From NCBI GenBank assembly GCA_001593935.1, contig LUCE01000004.1:1-52417 (forward strand): a stretch of DNA of 52,417 bases, read 5' to 3'. Positions 39,087-49,358 of the stretch are shown piece by piece. Source of the stretch: Candidatus Bathyarchaeota archaeon B26-2 (GTDB lineage Archaea; Thermoproteota; Bathyarchaeia; Bathyarchaeales; B26-1). The stretch's first letter is position 1; the number at the start of each line of letters is the position of its first letter. The position numbers were made by a program, and so were the translations under genes. The notes beneath the pieces are model-generated. The model searched no databases, had not been told where the DNA came from, and saw only the letters and a list, made by a program, of their open reading frames with translations.

Positions 39087-40163
39087 ATGAGGGTCTTTGT
39101 AACCGATTGTGAGGGACCTATCTCAAAGAACGATAACGCCTTCGAGCTGGCGAGTTACTACATTCCGCGCGGAGACCGCTTCTTCACCGTGGTGAGCAGA
39201 TACGACGACGTCCTAGCCGACATAGTGAGGAGACCGGGCTACAAGGCGGGGGACACCTTGAGGCTCATCCTTCCCTTCCTCCGGGCTTACGGAGCAAGCG
39301 ACAAAGGTATGAGGAGATACTCAAGAGAGAACATACTGCTGGTCCCAGGCGCAGCCGAGACGCTCCGTTTCGTCTCCGAGACCATGCCATCCTTCATCGT
39401 CAGCACGAGCTACGAGCATTATATCTCAGCCCTCTGCGAGGTTGTAGGGTTCCCATTTGAGAACACGTACTGCACGAGGCTTGAGATAGACAGGTACAAA
39501 CTCAGCGGGGACGAGATCGAACGCCTAAAAGAGATAGCAGGAGAGATAGCTGAGATGCCGATGATCGAGGTTCCTGACAGCGCAGAGTCCCTAGACGAAC
39601 TCTCGGAGAGGGATAGAGAGACTATAAAACGGCTGGACGAGATCTTCTGGAACGAGATTTCGAGGATGAGTTCCGGCAGGATGCTAAAGGAGGTCAACCC
39701 GGTGGGCGGATACGAGAAGGCTAACGCGGTTAGGGATATAGCCTCCAAGATGGAGGTCGACTTCTCGGATATAATCTACATAGGAGACAGCATAACCGAC
39801 GTCGAACCGTTCAGGCTCGTCAGGGAACGCGGAGGCTTAACGGTCAGCTTCAACGGAAACGCTTACGCGATAAGGGAGGCGGAGATCGCCGTCCTCTCAC
39901 ATCACACCGTTGTGACCTCCATCTTGGCGGATGCCTTCGACAAGCTCGGCAAAGAAGGCGTGATAAAGCTCGTGGAAGACTGGAATCTACCCTCGCTTAG
40001 GAGGATCTGCAACCCAGATCTCATAGACCGGCTGGAGAAACTGTACCACCAGAAGCCCCCGATGGTCGAGCTGATAACCTCAGCCAACAGAGAGAGGCTG
40101 ATGAGAGAGAGCAGCGCCTTCAGGAAGACCGTGAGAGGAGAAGCCATAGGAAGGCTTGGATAA
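39087..40163 (+). CDS. HAD-superfamily protein related to energy-converting hydrogenase A subunit R (EhaR-like)
   Basis: MRVFVTDCEGPISKNDNAFELASYYIPRGDRFFTVVSRYDDVLADIVRRPGYKAGDTLRL; HAD motif IIYIGDSITDVEPF. Confidence 0.75.
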   Translation: MRVFVTDCEGPISKNDNAFELASYYIPRGDRFFTVVSRYDDVLADIVRRPGYKAGDTLRLILPFLRAYGASDKGMRRYSRENILLVPGAAETLRFVSETMPSFIVSTSYEHYISALCEVVGFPFENTYCTRLEIDRYKLSGDEIERLKEIAGEIAEMPMIEVPDSAESLDELSERDRETIKRLDEIFWNEISRMSSGRMLKEVNPVGGYEKANAVRDIASKMEVDFSDIIYIGDSITDVEPFRLVRERGGLTVSFNGNAYAIREAEIAVLSHHTVVTSILADAFDKLGKEGVIKLVEDWNLPSLRRICNPDLIDRLEKLYHQKPPMVELITSANRERLMRESSAFRKTVRGEAIGRLG

Positions 40164-40273
40164 CCATTTTTCAATGATTGTTTAAACGGCTCCGTGAGGC
40201 TGATCTGTGGCACGTAAGGTCTCTAGTAATATAAGAGGCTTATACGCTGTATAGGGTTGAGAGGTGTCTAACG

Positions 40274-41188
40274 ATGATGTTGGGGGATGTGGAGATTTTA
40301 GACACCTACGCGGAGGCCTTTGAAGGGCTATACTTCAGGTTGATTGTCACAGCCGACGATGAGGAGACCGTTAGGAGGGCTGCGGAGGACGCAACTGCTA
40401 CACCCTCCATAGTCATCGGCAGGGTTGAAGGCGGGGTGGAGAGGCTGCTCAAGGCGGATGAAACCCCTGACGGAAGGGTGGGCGCCATCATACAGTTCTG
40501 GAGCGCACTCAGCGAGGACAAACCCCTCAAGGAGATCATCGAGAAGTTCTACAAGGAGGTCTCATACAGGATAAGGCAGGATATACTCGTTAAGCCCTTC
40601 ACGTCCGTCTTCGACGCTTGCCTCAAGCCCATCGGCCGAGTTGACACCATGGAGCGGATAGGCCATTGCGGAGACGGTTACGAATGGGTTGAGAACCGTT
40701 ACGGCCGAGAGGTGATAATCGTCCCGATAATGGTTCCAGATTTCTTGATAGAGCGGTACCTAGGGTACGGTAAGGGCGTCACCGGCGGAAACTTCTGGTA
40801 TATGTGCAAGACCCGGGAAGCCGTGAAAGAGGCCGGCGAGAAGGCTTTAGAGGCTATACACGAAGTTGAGGGGGTAATCACGCCCTTCGACATCTGTTCA
40901 GCCGGCTCGAAGCCTGAGACAAAGTTCCCGTGGATAGGTCCTACAACCAACCATCCGTACTGCCCAAGCCTAAAAGAGAGGCTCGGAGCGGAGTCGAAGG
41001 TTCCGGACGGAGTTGGATACATACCCGAGATTGTGATTAACGGGACCTCCCTAGAGGCCGTAAAAGAGGCGATGAAGGCCGGAATCGAGGCTGTATGCAC
41101 CGTGGAAGGAGTCTTAAGAGTCTCAGCGGGGAACTACGGAGGAAAGCTCGGGAGATACAAGATTCACTTGAGAGAGTTGCTCCCATGA
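40274..41188 (+). CDS. ftr: Formylmethanofuran--tetrahydromethanopterin formyltransferase
   Basis: [76 protein letters not shown]; characteristic Ftr sequence. Confidence 0.93.
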   Translation: MMLGDVEILDTYAEAFEGLYFRLIVTADDEETVRRAAEDATATPSIVIGRVEGGVERLLKADETPDGRVGAIIQFWSALSEDKPLKEIIEKFYKEVSYRIRQDILVKPFTSVFDACLKPIGRVDTMERIGHCGDGYEWVENRYGREVIIVPIMVPDFLIERYLGYGKGVTGGNFWYMCKTREAVKEAGEKALEAIHEVEGVITPFDICSAGSKPETKFPWIGPTTNHPYCPSLKERLGAESKVPDGVGYIPEIVINGTSLEAVKEAMKAGIEAVCTVEGVLRVSAGNYGGKLGRYKIHLRELLP

Positions 41189-42132
41189 TGCCCGTTAAGC
41201 ACGAGGGTCCTCGAGGTTCTAGTGGACTTGAAGCCGTCTGCTTTGGAGCCCTCAACATGGATAGGCTCTACAAGGTTGACCGCATAGCCGGAGCCGACGA
41301 GGAGAGCTGGATAGTAGGTTTCACCGAGTCTCCCGGCGGCTCAGCTGCGAACACCGCCGTCGGTTTGGCTAGACTAGGCGTTAGGACAGGTTACATCGGG
41401 AAGGTTGCTAAGGACAGAGATGGGACGCTTCTCCTCGAGGCTTTTAGGCGTGAAGGTGTGGACACGGGAGGCATCGTCATCTCGGAGTCTGGAAGGAGCG
41501 GGGTTGTGATGGGGTATGTCGACTTGAAGGGCGAGAGAGCCCTCTATGTGGACCCCGGCGTCAATGACCTCTTAGACTTCGACGAGGTTAAGGTGGAGTA
41601 CGCTGCTGGAGCTGAGGTTCTCCACTTGACTTCCTTCATCGGCGACAGGTCCTTCGAGGCTCAGAAGAGGCTTGTAGAGGCTTTATCGGACGTTAAGGTT
41701 ACGCTCGACCCCGGAGCCCTCTACGCTAGGAGGGGGTTCGAGGAGCTGAGGCCTATCATAACGAGGTGTTACGCGCTTCTCCCAAACGAGGCTGAGCTTA
41801 GGCTCCTAACAGGGGCAAGAGGCTACGTGGAGGGCTCCAGGATCATCATGGACGAGGGTGTGAAGGTCGTCGCTGTAAAGCTTGGCGAGAGGGGATGCTA
41901 TGTAACCGACGGGACGGAAGAACACCTAATAGGGCCTTACACCGTGGATGTAGTCGATACAACCGGTGCAGGAGACGCCTTCAACGCGGGTTTCCTCTAC
42001 GGCTTGGTGAGAGGTAAGCCCTTGAAGATGTGCGGGCTTCTAGGGAACTACACGGCCTCAAGATGCATCACGAAGATGGGAGCTAGGAACGGGTTGCCGA
42101 GGCTCCGCGAACTTCCTCAAAACCTCAGGTAA
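41185..42132 (+). CDS. PfkB-family carbohydrate kinase
   Basis: [54 protein letters not shown] at 41185 overlaps the ftr stop (ATGA). Confidence 0.93.
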   Translation: MMPVKHEGPRGSSGLEAVCFGALNMDRLYKVDRIAGADEESWIVGFTESPGGSAANTAVGLARLGVRTGYIGKVAKDRDGTLLLEAFRREGVDTGGIVISESGRSGVVMGYVDLKGERALYVDPGVNDLLDFDEVKVEYAAGAEVLHLTSFIGDRSFEAQKRLVEALSDVKVTLDPGALYARRGFEELRPIITRCYALLPNEAELRLLTGARGYVEGSRIIMDEGVKVVAVKLGERGCYVTDGTEEHLIGPYTVDVVDTTGAGDAFNAGFLYGLVRGKPLKMCGLLGNYTASRCITKMGARNGLPRLRELPQNLR

Positions 42133-42278
42133 AGGCTCTCAAGCGTATAGGCGCCGAAGCGCAGTCTCCATCATCCCATCCTCACCTAACCTCTCAATAA
42201 GATTTTTAATTCAGCAAGTTCAGAATACTTTGAGCCCTTGTGAGGTGGGCCTCCGGGAAAAAGGGAAACTCCGAGTTG

Positions 42279-42959
42279 ATGCTGAAGATCGATATGCACG
42301 TCCATACGTGGTACTCAGATTCGACGGCGTCGGTGGACGAAGTCCTAGAGGCGGCTAGATTTAAGGGGCTTGACGGAGTCGCGATAACGGACCACAACAC
42401 TGTGGTGGGCGCCTTAGAGGCTGAGAGGAAACGGGGAGACCTCATCGTTATTCCGGGTGAGGAAGTCTCAACCCTACACGGCGAGATCATCGCCCTCGGA
42501 GTTAGGAGCGTAATCCCGAAGGGCCTCCCGGTGACGGAGGCCATAAGGAGAGTTCACTCACAAGGGGGATTCGTTGTGGTTCCTCACCCAACAGTCCCGT
42601 TCATAGGCACCTTTGGGGAGAAGATCATAAGGAGGCTCCCGGTAGACGGGATCGAAGTCTTCTCGGCGATAACGCCCTTCCCGGGATACCACTTCAAGAA
42701 AAACCTCAGGCTTGCCCGGAGTTTAGGGTTACCCATGCTCGCTGGGAGTGACTCTCACTTCCCCGAGACCGTTGGGGACGCCTACACAATCGTATATTCG
42801 GAGGGGCCGAGCGTGGAGGAGATTCTGGACGCTGTGAGGCGCGGCCGCACCAAGGTTGGGTGCAGACCTTCAAGTTGGACATTCAAGGTTAGGATGCTGC
42901 GGGGTTTCTTCGCTTCTCTCCCTTGGGCTCTTCTTAAACGGAGACCCGTCCCGTTATGA
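42279..42959 (+). CDS. PHP domain metal-dependent phosphoesterase
   Basis: KIDMHVHTWYSDSTASVDEVLEAARFKGLDGVAITDHNTVVGALEA; LAGSDSHFPETVGDAYT. Confidence 0.92.
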   Translation: MLKIDMHVHTWYSDSTASVDEVLEAARFKGLDGVAITDHNTVVGALEAERKRGDLIVIPGEEVSTLHGEIIALGVRSVIPKGLPVTEAIRRVHSQGGFVVVPHPTVPFIGTFGEKIIRRLPVDGIEVFSAITPFPGYHFKKNLRLARSLGLPMLAGSDSHFPETVGDAYTIVYSEGPSVEEILDAVRRGRTKVGCRPSSWTFKVRMLRGFFASLPWALLKRRPVPL

Positions 42960-42995
42960 AGCGGGAGGCGGCGTCCGCCACCGGCGATGGGCTGT

Positions 42996-43325
42996 TCAGC
43001 CCTCTCCGGTTGAGCTCGCTGAGTGGAGCCACACTTCTATTAGGCTCTGCTGCCCGGCGCCCGTCAGCTCCCACATGTAAGGCCTCCCACCCCTACGAGC
43101 GACTATGTGCTCTTTCTCTAAGAGGTGGAGGTGGTGCAGAACAGAGGCATAGCTCATACCAGTCTTCTCGGACAGTTCCTTCGCGTTGGATGGTTCCTTC
43201 TCGAGGGCCATGATCACCTTCGTTCGGTTGGCTAGGCCTCGCGGGACGTTCCTCTTCAGAGTTAGGAAAGCTTTTGGGTGGTATGAAAGTCTAGACAACT
43301 CTGCCTCCCAGACCGGAGGTCTCAC
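42996..43325 (-). CDS. Winged helix-turn-helix (ArsR-like) transcriptional regulator
   Basis: LSRLSYHPKAFLTLKRNVPRGLANRTKVIMALEKEPSNAKELSEKTGMSYASVLHHLHLLEKEHIVARRGGRPYMWELTGAG. Confidence 0.85.
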   Translation of the reverse strand: MRPPVWEAELSRLSYHPKAFLTLKRNVPRGLANRTKVIMALEKEPSNAKELSEKTGMSYASVLHHLHLLEKEHIVARRGGRPYMWELTGAGQQSLIEVWLHSASSTGEG

Positions 43326-43468
43326 TCGTTACCTCTTTTCTCTCGTATGGCATATAAGGTTTGTTCAGGGAACGTTGGAGCAAACAACCTCAGAAAGCGG
43401 CTTTACGTCATGTAAGGCTTATAATTGGCCTAGCTTACTCAATAGCGGTAGGAGGAGATGTTCCAAAC

Positions 43469-45484
43469 TTGAGACCGAAGTGGTGGAAGAAACCTATACG
43501 CTTCATCTCAGGCTTTCCTTACAAAGATAAGGTGAAGGACCCGGCGGAGATCGTTAGGATCAAGAGGCGCCTAGGTTTCAACGCCGAACACATAGGCCTT
43601 CCTGAAGACAGCGACTACTTCCAGAGGTACCTTGAGGAGGCGCATAAAACTGACTTTAGGGTGCTCGTCTACTTCAACGTTCACGCACATCCTCCCTCAT
43701 TCGCGGAGGAACATCCGGACTGGATACAGCGGAGGTCCGACGGAAGCATGATCGACAATCTCTACGGTTTCAGGGCTGGGCCTTGCGTGAACTCTCCATA
43801 CAGGGAGTGGGCTTTCAATTACATCAGGAAGGTTGGGAGCTCCTTCGACATCGACGGCATATTCCTCGACGGGCCGTGCTATTATCCCGGAGCATGTTAC
43901 TGCAAGCATTGTAGAGAGAAGTTTAAAGAGAGGTACGGCGAAGACTTGCCGCAGTGGGAGAGTTGGGGGGACCCCTTATGGGCCAAATTCTTGGAGTTCA
44001 GGTACGACTCGATAGCCGAGTTCCTGAGGGACTCAAGGAGAGCCTTGGAGGACGTTAATCCTGAAGCCATCATCTACATGAACGCTAGCGGGCTCTGGCC
44101 AGCTTGGCCTAACGCCAGGGACAACAGGAGACTGTCCAAACATCAGCACCTGCTCGGAGCCGAGGGAGGCTTCATCTTCTACACGCGTCCAAGTGACGTG
44201 CCGTACTGGAAGGCCGGTGCAACCGCCAAGATGCTGGAGACTCAGAGCGGGGGCATACCCACCGTGATCTTCATCGCGGGCGACCACAAACCTTGGGACA
44301 AGTACCCCCTAGCCGAGAACGAAGTCCGCATCCTTATAGCTGACACGGTTGCCAACGGCGCCAACCCATGGTACTCCATCCGGGGAAACGTTGAGACAGC
44401 CGCGGAGATGATGAGGTTTCTGGAGGAACACGAAGATTATTATGATGGCGCCGTATCAGCCGCCAAAGTGGGCCTAGTCTGGTCTAGCAAGACGGCTGAC
44501 TTCTACGGTTCAGAGGTCCCAGAGATCGATTTCCTCCCTCCAGGCTCGAAGGTGAGTAGAGCCGAGGTTCTAAGAAACTTCTCCGACGCGTTCTCAGGCT
44601 TCTACGAGGCCCTGCTGAGGTCCCACATACCCTTCGACGTAATCGACGATCTCACCATTGAAGGAGGAGTCCCAGAGAAGTACGACGTTGTGGTGTTGCC
44701 CAACATAGCATGCATCTCTGACAGAGAGGCCATAAACCTTAAGAGGTTCGCTGAAGATGGAGGCAACGTTGTAGCCACCTTCGAGACCTCCTTGTACAAC
44801 GAGTATGGAATCAAGAGAGAAGATTACGCGTTAGGTGGAGAGTTCGGGGCTAGGTCCGCCGGAAAAGTGCTGGGACCCTTCCAGTGGGATTACGTAGCCT
44901 TAAAGAAGCCTCATCCACTCTTGGAAGGCATAGACCCAGACGACATTCCGGCTCCAACCTTCGGAGCGGCATCCTACCTCACGGAAGACGTCGAGGCCGT
45001 CGCCACCTTCAGGGAGAGAGCGCCCGGGAGATACGTGGACCTTCAGCCGCTGAGCAAGCACCCAGCGGTAACCGTGAAGAATGTAGGTGAAGGACTCTTC
45101 ACGTACATGGCCGGAGCCTTCGACGCGGGTTACTGGACTCATAGGCTGAAGGAGTACAGGCTTCTCTTATCGAACGCGGTCCGCCTGAAGGGAGAGGCCG
45201 ACTTCGTGGAGCTGAGAGGCGCCCCGCAGACGTTGGAGGTGACCGTTAGGAGGCGTGGAGACATCTTCGTGATACACTTCGTCAACTTTACAGGCGAGAT
45301 GAGCAGGCCCTTCGAGAATATCATACCCATACCCAACTTGGAGGTCAGGCTCCACGGAGTGACTTCCGTCCGAGAGGTCAGGGCGCTGAGACTGGATAAG
45401 AGACTTCCCTTCACGACGACGAAGGAAGGAGTAACCTTTACGGTGCCCAAAATAGAAGCCTACGAAGTTGTCGCCGTCGAGTAA
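43469..45484 (+). CDS. Glycoside hydrolase-like protein (GHL6-type TIM barrel with beta-galactosidase-trimerisation-like domain)
   Basis: ORF 43361..45484; likely TTG start at 43469 preceded by GGAGGAG. DGIFLDGPCYYPGACYCKHCREKFKERYGEDLP; YDVVVLPNIACISDREAINLKRFAEDGGNVVATFETSLYNEYG. Confidence 0.75.
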   Translation: MRPKWWKKPIRFISGFPYKDKVKDPAEIVRIKRRLGFNAEHIGLPEDSDYFQRYLEEAHKTDFRVLVYFNVHAHPPSFAEEHPDWIQRRSDGSMIDNLYGFRAGPCVNSPYREWAFNYIRKVGSSFDIDGIFLDGPCYYPGACYCKHCREKFKERYGEDLPQWESWGDPLWAKFLEFRYDSIAEFLRDSRRALEDVNPEAIIYMNASGLWPAWPNARDNRRLSKHQHLLGAEGGFIFYTRPSDVPYWKAGATAKMLETQSGGIPTVIFIAGDHKPWDKYPLAENEVRILIADTVANGANPWYSIRGNVETAAEMMRFLEEHEDYYDGAVSAAKVGLVWSSKTADFYGSEVPEIDFLPPGSKVSRAEVLRNFSDAFSGFYEALLRSHIPFDVIDDLTIEGGVPEKYDVVVLPNIACISDREAINLKRFAEDGGNVVATFETSLYNEYGIKREDYALGGEFGARSAGKVLGPFQWDYVALKKPHPLLEGIDPDDIPAPTFGAASYLTEDVEAVATFRERAPGRYVDLQPLSKHPAVTVKNVGEGLFTYMAGAFDAGYWTHRLKEYRLLLSNAVRLKGEADFVELRGAPQTLEVTVRRRGDIFVIHFVNFTGEMSRPFENIIPIPNLEVRLHGVTSVREVRALRLDKRLPFTTTKEGVTFTVPKIEAYEVVAVE

Positions 45485-45499
45485 AAACCCCTAAATCCT

Positions 45500-45512
45500 T
45501 CTTTTTTGTTTA
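45500..45512 (+). terminator. T-rich candidate terminator
   Basis: CCTTCTTTTTTGTTTAC just after the stop at 45484, between convergent genes. Confidence 0.4.
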
Positions 45513-45530
45513 CATCCGCCGCTTAGAAGC

Positions 45531-48500
45531 CTACGGCTGAGCCATGAACTTGGAGAGGCTGACTTGCCTAGCCTCCTTCCCCGCCTCGAATAGGGAGCTT
45601 ATCTCCTCCTCCATCAGGGAGATTCTCTGAGCGTAGTATCTCGGAAGCTTGTAACGCTCCGTGAGCATGCGGGCGTCCTTTAGATACTTCTCGATTCCTC
45701 CCCTATAGACCGTGAGTGTTATCTCGCCTCCGCATTGGGGACAGTTGCCTCTGAGGGGCATCCTTCTGAAACGTCTGTTGCAACGTTTACATCTGAAGCT
45801 CTGGGTTGCGAAGGCCCTCAAGTTTCCCGCTATGTCCCGTATGAAATGCGTGTCCAGAACTATGCGGGCTACCTCTCTGGCGTCGACGGCCTCTATCTTC
45901 TCGGCGAGCTTGAGCTGAGCGTCGAGCTTCTCGGACATCTTCTTGAGGACTTTGTATATGCTCTCTTGGTTCCCAGAGTTTATGTCCGAGGTTGGGGTTG
46001 TATACTTGAAGCCCTGGAACTGTGCTTCACTGTTGAACCTATGTTTCACGAGGTCTATAAGGCTGTTGAGGTCCCTCGGCGAAGCCCCACTCCACGTCTT
46101 CTCATAGAAGATTATGGGATACTTGTCGGCTACATCTATCTCGTGGGCCTGCCTCTGAACCTCCCTCGGGTTTATAGTCTTTATTATGAAGAGGGGGGAG
46201 TCCATTATTCCCCCTATCTGGGCTGGCAGGTAGGTCTCAGAGAAGTTTATGAGAGCGTCTAAGGCGAGCATTATGCTGTCCTCGTCTCCGTCGCAGTCCC
46301 TACGCTTCGCAGAGTGCCAGAGAGGATGCGCGAAGCAGACCTTAAGCCTCGTGAACCCCACTATGCGGCCCAGTATGCCGGCGCACGTGTGAGGTGCCAA
46401 ACCTATAATGAGGTGGCCGACGAGGTCCTTGGGCCTCTTAACGTTGTAGAAGGGTTCAAGCCCGTAAACCTTCACTAGGAGCTCGTCTATGAAGTTCGCC
46501 ACATTCATGAGGTACTCCACGCTCTCTTCGGGTATGATCACGTCTTGAAGCTTGAGCTCGCAGACCTGCTCCGGACTCTTTAAGGGGTTTCCCAGATAGT
46601 CGTGGGTGTAGCCTAGCTCCCTCAGTTTCTCAACGGAGACTCTTATCTCTGAAGGTTTGAAGTGTGTTAAGGGAGCGTTCGTGGCGTCGAATCGAACTGT
46701 TCCATCCTTATAGACTGATAGGTTGTACTTAGCTCGTAAGACTCCCTTCTCTATGGGTTCAGGGGTCTTCGTCTTGTTCGTTAGGCCTCTCACTCCCTTA
46801 AGGCTCTTAGGTTTGAAGCCGACCTTCTCGCAAGCCTCGTCTAACAGCCTCTTTATTGGAACCTGCTGCTCCGCGTAGTTCACGTGCTGAACCTTGCACG
46901 TTGGGCAGGCCTCCTCCTTGAGAGTTCTCCCGCACCTTGGACAAACCTTTTCAGGAACCGTCCTCAACCCGCAGCTTGGGCATGCCGCCTTGAAGGTTAC
47001 GGTTCCACAGTTGGGACATGTCCTTCTCGCAACCTCGACCCTTATAGACCTCTTCCCGTAGGCTTCCATAAGGTTCCTCTGGGGGCCTCCGCTCAACTTT
47101 ACCGGGAAGAGAACGTGGACTAAAGGCTTCATCTCTCTCCTCTTAGCCGCTTCAGGCCGGCCGACCCGGGCGCCTATGAAGGTCGGAGCCTTGTCCCTTA
47201 TCGGAACCCCGCTTAGGCGATTGAGGTTCTCTATGACTCCCAAGGACTCGTCGATCTCCAAGTCAGGCTTGTCAAGGCCGAGGGTTAAGGCTAGAACGCA
47301 GGCTTCCTCAGCTCCGATTAGAATCTCCCCACCATCGAGAACCCTGTGCGGCACACATAGATCCTCGAGGACCGACTTGACCTCCGGGTTGCTCCGCCCC
47401 CTAAACTCTACAGTCGTCTCTCCTTCAACTTTACGGTTGGAGTTTAGGAGCCAGCTCCGCAGATTCTTCAAGTCTGAAGTTGAGATGTTCGACCAGAAGT
47501 AGGTATGAAGCGGGTGAAGCGGAACCTTCAACCCAAGGCTGATCTTGAAGGCTTCGGAGGCGTTGGGCTTTTTCTTGAAAGGGTCCTTAAGGAAAGAGAG
47601 GAGCCGTTGTTTCGGCACGCCAGCGACTTCCGCCGCCTCCTCTAAGTCGCCTCCAAAGTTCAGGTCTATCGAGGCTTTGAGCTCCTCCCGCCACCACTCC
47701 TCCGTGAAGCCCGAAGGAAGAAGATGCTTATTGTTGTATAGGAAGTCTCCGTAGCTGACTAGGAGGTCCCCCAAGAATAGAATTTTATCGATCTTTCTCT
47801 TCAATTGGCCTATGTTCCTCTCGGTAACCTTGACGACTGAGCCGTCGGTCAGCCTAACAACTGGGGGTTCTATAGAGTCGACTGGGAGTACTACACCCGC
47901 CTTTCCGGGAGCCTCAACCTTGAGCTGCGTTCCGCCTGCTAGGAAGTTCTGGAGGACCTCCATCGTTAGGGGATGAACCCCCAAGGCTGCGAGGCCGGTG
48001 TTTCTGGACCTTCCGTACCGAAGCCTGAAGCCTCCTTTCCTAGACGGGAAGGATAAGATTGGGCGTCCAGCTGGGACGTCTTCCATGAAGCCGGCGTTCT
48101 TCTTCTTTGAGGCCTTCCTTACGTCCTTGAGCCAGCTCCAACCCTCTATGTTTAGGTCTTCAACCACCGCTAGGACCTTGGCGGACCGGCCTATCACGCC
48201 GTCGTTCACTACCCTTAGGGCTCCCCCGCGCACCCTATTCGTCTCTATGCGGGGCAAGTTTCTATGAGAAGAGACCTCAACCGGGTCCGACTGGATTCCA
48301 GTAACCTCTATCGGGAGGTTCTGGATGGCCCTCCTAACCTCCTCGTCTGAGACGTGGTACTGGAAGCGGGCTACCTCCCTCTCGTAGAGCCTCAGCTCCT
48401 CTACGAAGCGGCCGATCTCCTCTTCAGTCGGCTTGTAACGGTCTAGACCGAGCATCTTCCTGACGAAGTCGGCTATGACCGGCGTAAGGGCGGTCTCGGT

Positions 48501-48944
48501 TCCCCCGGCTGAACGGATGGGGCCGGCTAGGTAGACCGCTAGGTACCTAGAACCGTCTGGGTTCTTCTTGATCTTTACCCTAGCTATGCCTTCCAGGTAT
48601 ACGGCGGCCGTCACTCCTTCGGTCAGTATCGCGAGGGCCGTTCTGATGGCTTGTTCGGCAGCCGCCTCGTCCTCCATGTGCCCGAACCTTCCGTAGACGA
48701 TCTCCTCAGCTATCTTGAAGGCCATCTCCTCCCGCGGCATGAGGTTGCTCAGCTCTCTTATTCTCTCGGCAACCCCCGGGGGCCCTATAAAACTCTCGAC
48801 GAGCCCCGCTAGGTCGGTTGCAACCCGGACTTCCGGATGGAACTCTGGGTCGATGCCCTTGGCTCGAGCCTTCTTAGCGATGTCGTAAAGGCTTTTTAGG
48901 GAGTCTTCTAGGCTTGATATGTACTCCTTATACTCAATGCTCAT
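45531..48944 (-). CDS. polC: DNA polymerase II (family D) large subunit DP2
   Basis: 1137 aa; YLAGPIRSAGGTETALTPVIADFVRKMLGLDRYKPTEEEIGRFVEEL; AKRRDCDGDEDSIMLALDALINFSE; zinc-binding CPNCG...CPSCG...CPRCG...CPTC and CKRC...CPQC. Confidence 0.97.
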   Translation of the reverse strand: MSIEYKEYISSLEDSLKSLYDIAKKARAKGIDPEFHPEVRVATDLAGLVESFIGPPGVAERIRELSNLMPREEMAFKIAEEIVYGRFGHMEDEAAAEQAIRTALAILTEGVTAAVYLEGIARVKIKKNPDGSRYLAVYLAGPIRSAGGTETALTPVIADFVRKMLGLDRYKPTEEEIGRFVEELRLYEREVARFQYHVSDEEVRRAIQNLPIEVTGIQSDPVEVSSHRNLPRIETNRVRGGALRVVNDGVIGRSAKVLAVVEDLNIEGWSWLKDVRKASKKKNAGFMEDVPAGRPILSFPSRKGGFRLRYGRSRNTGLAALGVHPLTMEVLQNFLAGGTQLKVEAPGKAGVVLPVDSIEPPVVRLTDGSVVKVTERNIGQLKRKIDKILFLGDLLVSYGDFLYNNKHLLPSGFTEEWWREELKASIDLNFGGDLEEAAEVAGVPKQRLLSFLKDPFKKKPNASEAFKISLGLKVPLHPLHTYFWSNISTSDLKNLRSWLLNSNRKVEGETTVEFRGRSNPEVKSVLEDLCVPHRVLDGGEILIGAEEACVLALTLGLDKPDLEIDESLGVIENLNRLSGVPIRDKAPTFIGARVGRPEAAKRREMKPLVHVLFPVKLSGGPQRNLMEAYGKRSIRVEVARRTCPNCGTVTFKAACPSCGLRTVPEKVCPRCGRTLKEEACPTCKVQHVNYAEQQVPIKRLLDEACEKVGFKPKSLKGVRGLTNKTKTPEPIEKGVLRAKYNLSVYKDGTVRFDATNAPLTHFKPSEIRVSVEKLRELGYTHDYLGNPLKSPEQVCELKLQDVIIPEESVEYLMNVANFIDELLVKVYGLEPFYNVKRPKDLVGHLIIGLAPHTCAGILGRIVGFTRLKVCFAHPLWHSAKRRDCDGDEDSIMLALDALINFSETYLPAQIGGIMDSPLFIIKTINPREVQRQAHEIDVADKYPIIFYEKTWSGASPRDLNSLIDLVKHRFNSEAQFQGFKYTTPTSDINSGNQESIYKVLKKMSEKLDAQLKLAEKIEAVDAREVARIVLDTHFIRDIAGNLRAFATQSFRCKRCNRRFRRMPLRGNCPQCGGEITLTVYRGGIEKYLKDARMLTERYKLPRYYAQRISLMEEEISSLFEAGKEARQVSLSKFMAQP

Positions 48945-49026
48945 CTTCTGGTTCGGGAAGGGCTTCCCCTCCTTTTTCTAGGCGGCTGCTTGAACCTTCA
49001 TGGATGGTGGAAAAGTTTCGATGCGT

Positions 49027-49338
49027 CTACTTCTGCCAGAGGCGGCAGAGCATTATCGTTGACCACTTCTCTATGGGGCGTCCCATGGCCTTCTGGTACG
49101 TCTCCTTCGCGATCTGCTCCCTCTTCCTTACGCATTCTTCGCAGTGTTTGTTCCTTAGGTCTGAGGGGCCGTCGCACTTCCCGCAGTTGAGTATAAGCGA
49201 CTCTCCTAGGCCTCTGAGAGTCACCCACCAGTACTCCTTTTCGTCGTATTGGGGCTCGAAGTCAGGCCATATCTCGAAGGCGTCTTCCATCTCCAAGGCT
49301 TTCTTGAGAGCCCTAAAGTAATTCTCAAACGCGGTCAC
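49027..49338 (-). CDS. Small hypothetical protein with Cys4-like zinc motif
   Basis: 103 aa; CGKCDGPSDLRNKHCEEC; located between polC and the GGGPS gene on the same strand. Confidence 0.55.
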   Translation of the reverse strand: MTAFENYFRALKKALEMEDAFEIWPDFEPQYDEKEYWWVTLRGLGESLILNCGKCDGPSDLRNKHCEECVRKREQIAKETYQKAMGRPIEKWSTIMLCRLWQK

Positions 49339-49358
49339 TCTTCTCTCCCACCGGGCGG

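Noticed and set aside
45735-46262. 175 aa plus-strand ORF opposite polC
   Set aside because: Antisense shadow ORF within the strongly supported DP2 gene; no recognisable protein signature.
45531-48944. Possible intein in polC/DP2
   Set aside because: DP2 orthologs often carry inteins, but the protein is of normal length (1137 aa) and the active-site region RRDCDGDEDSIML is uninterrupted.
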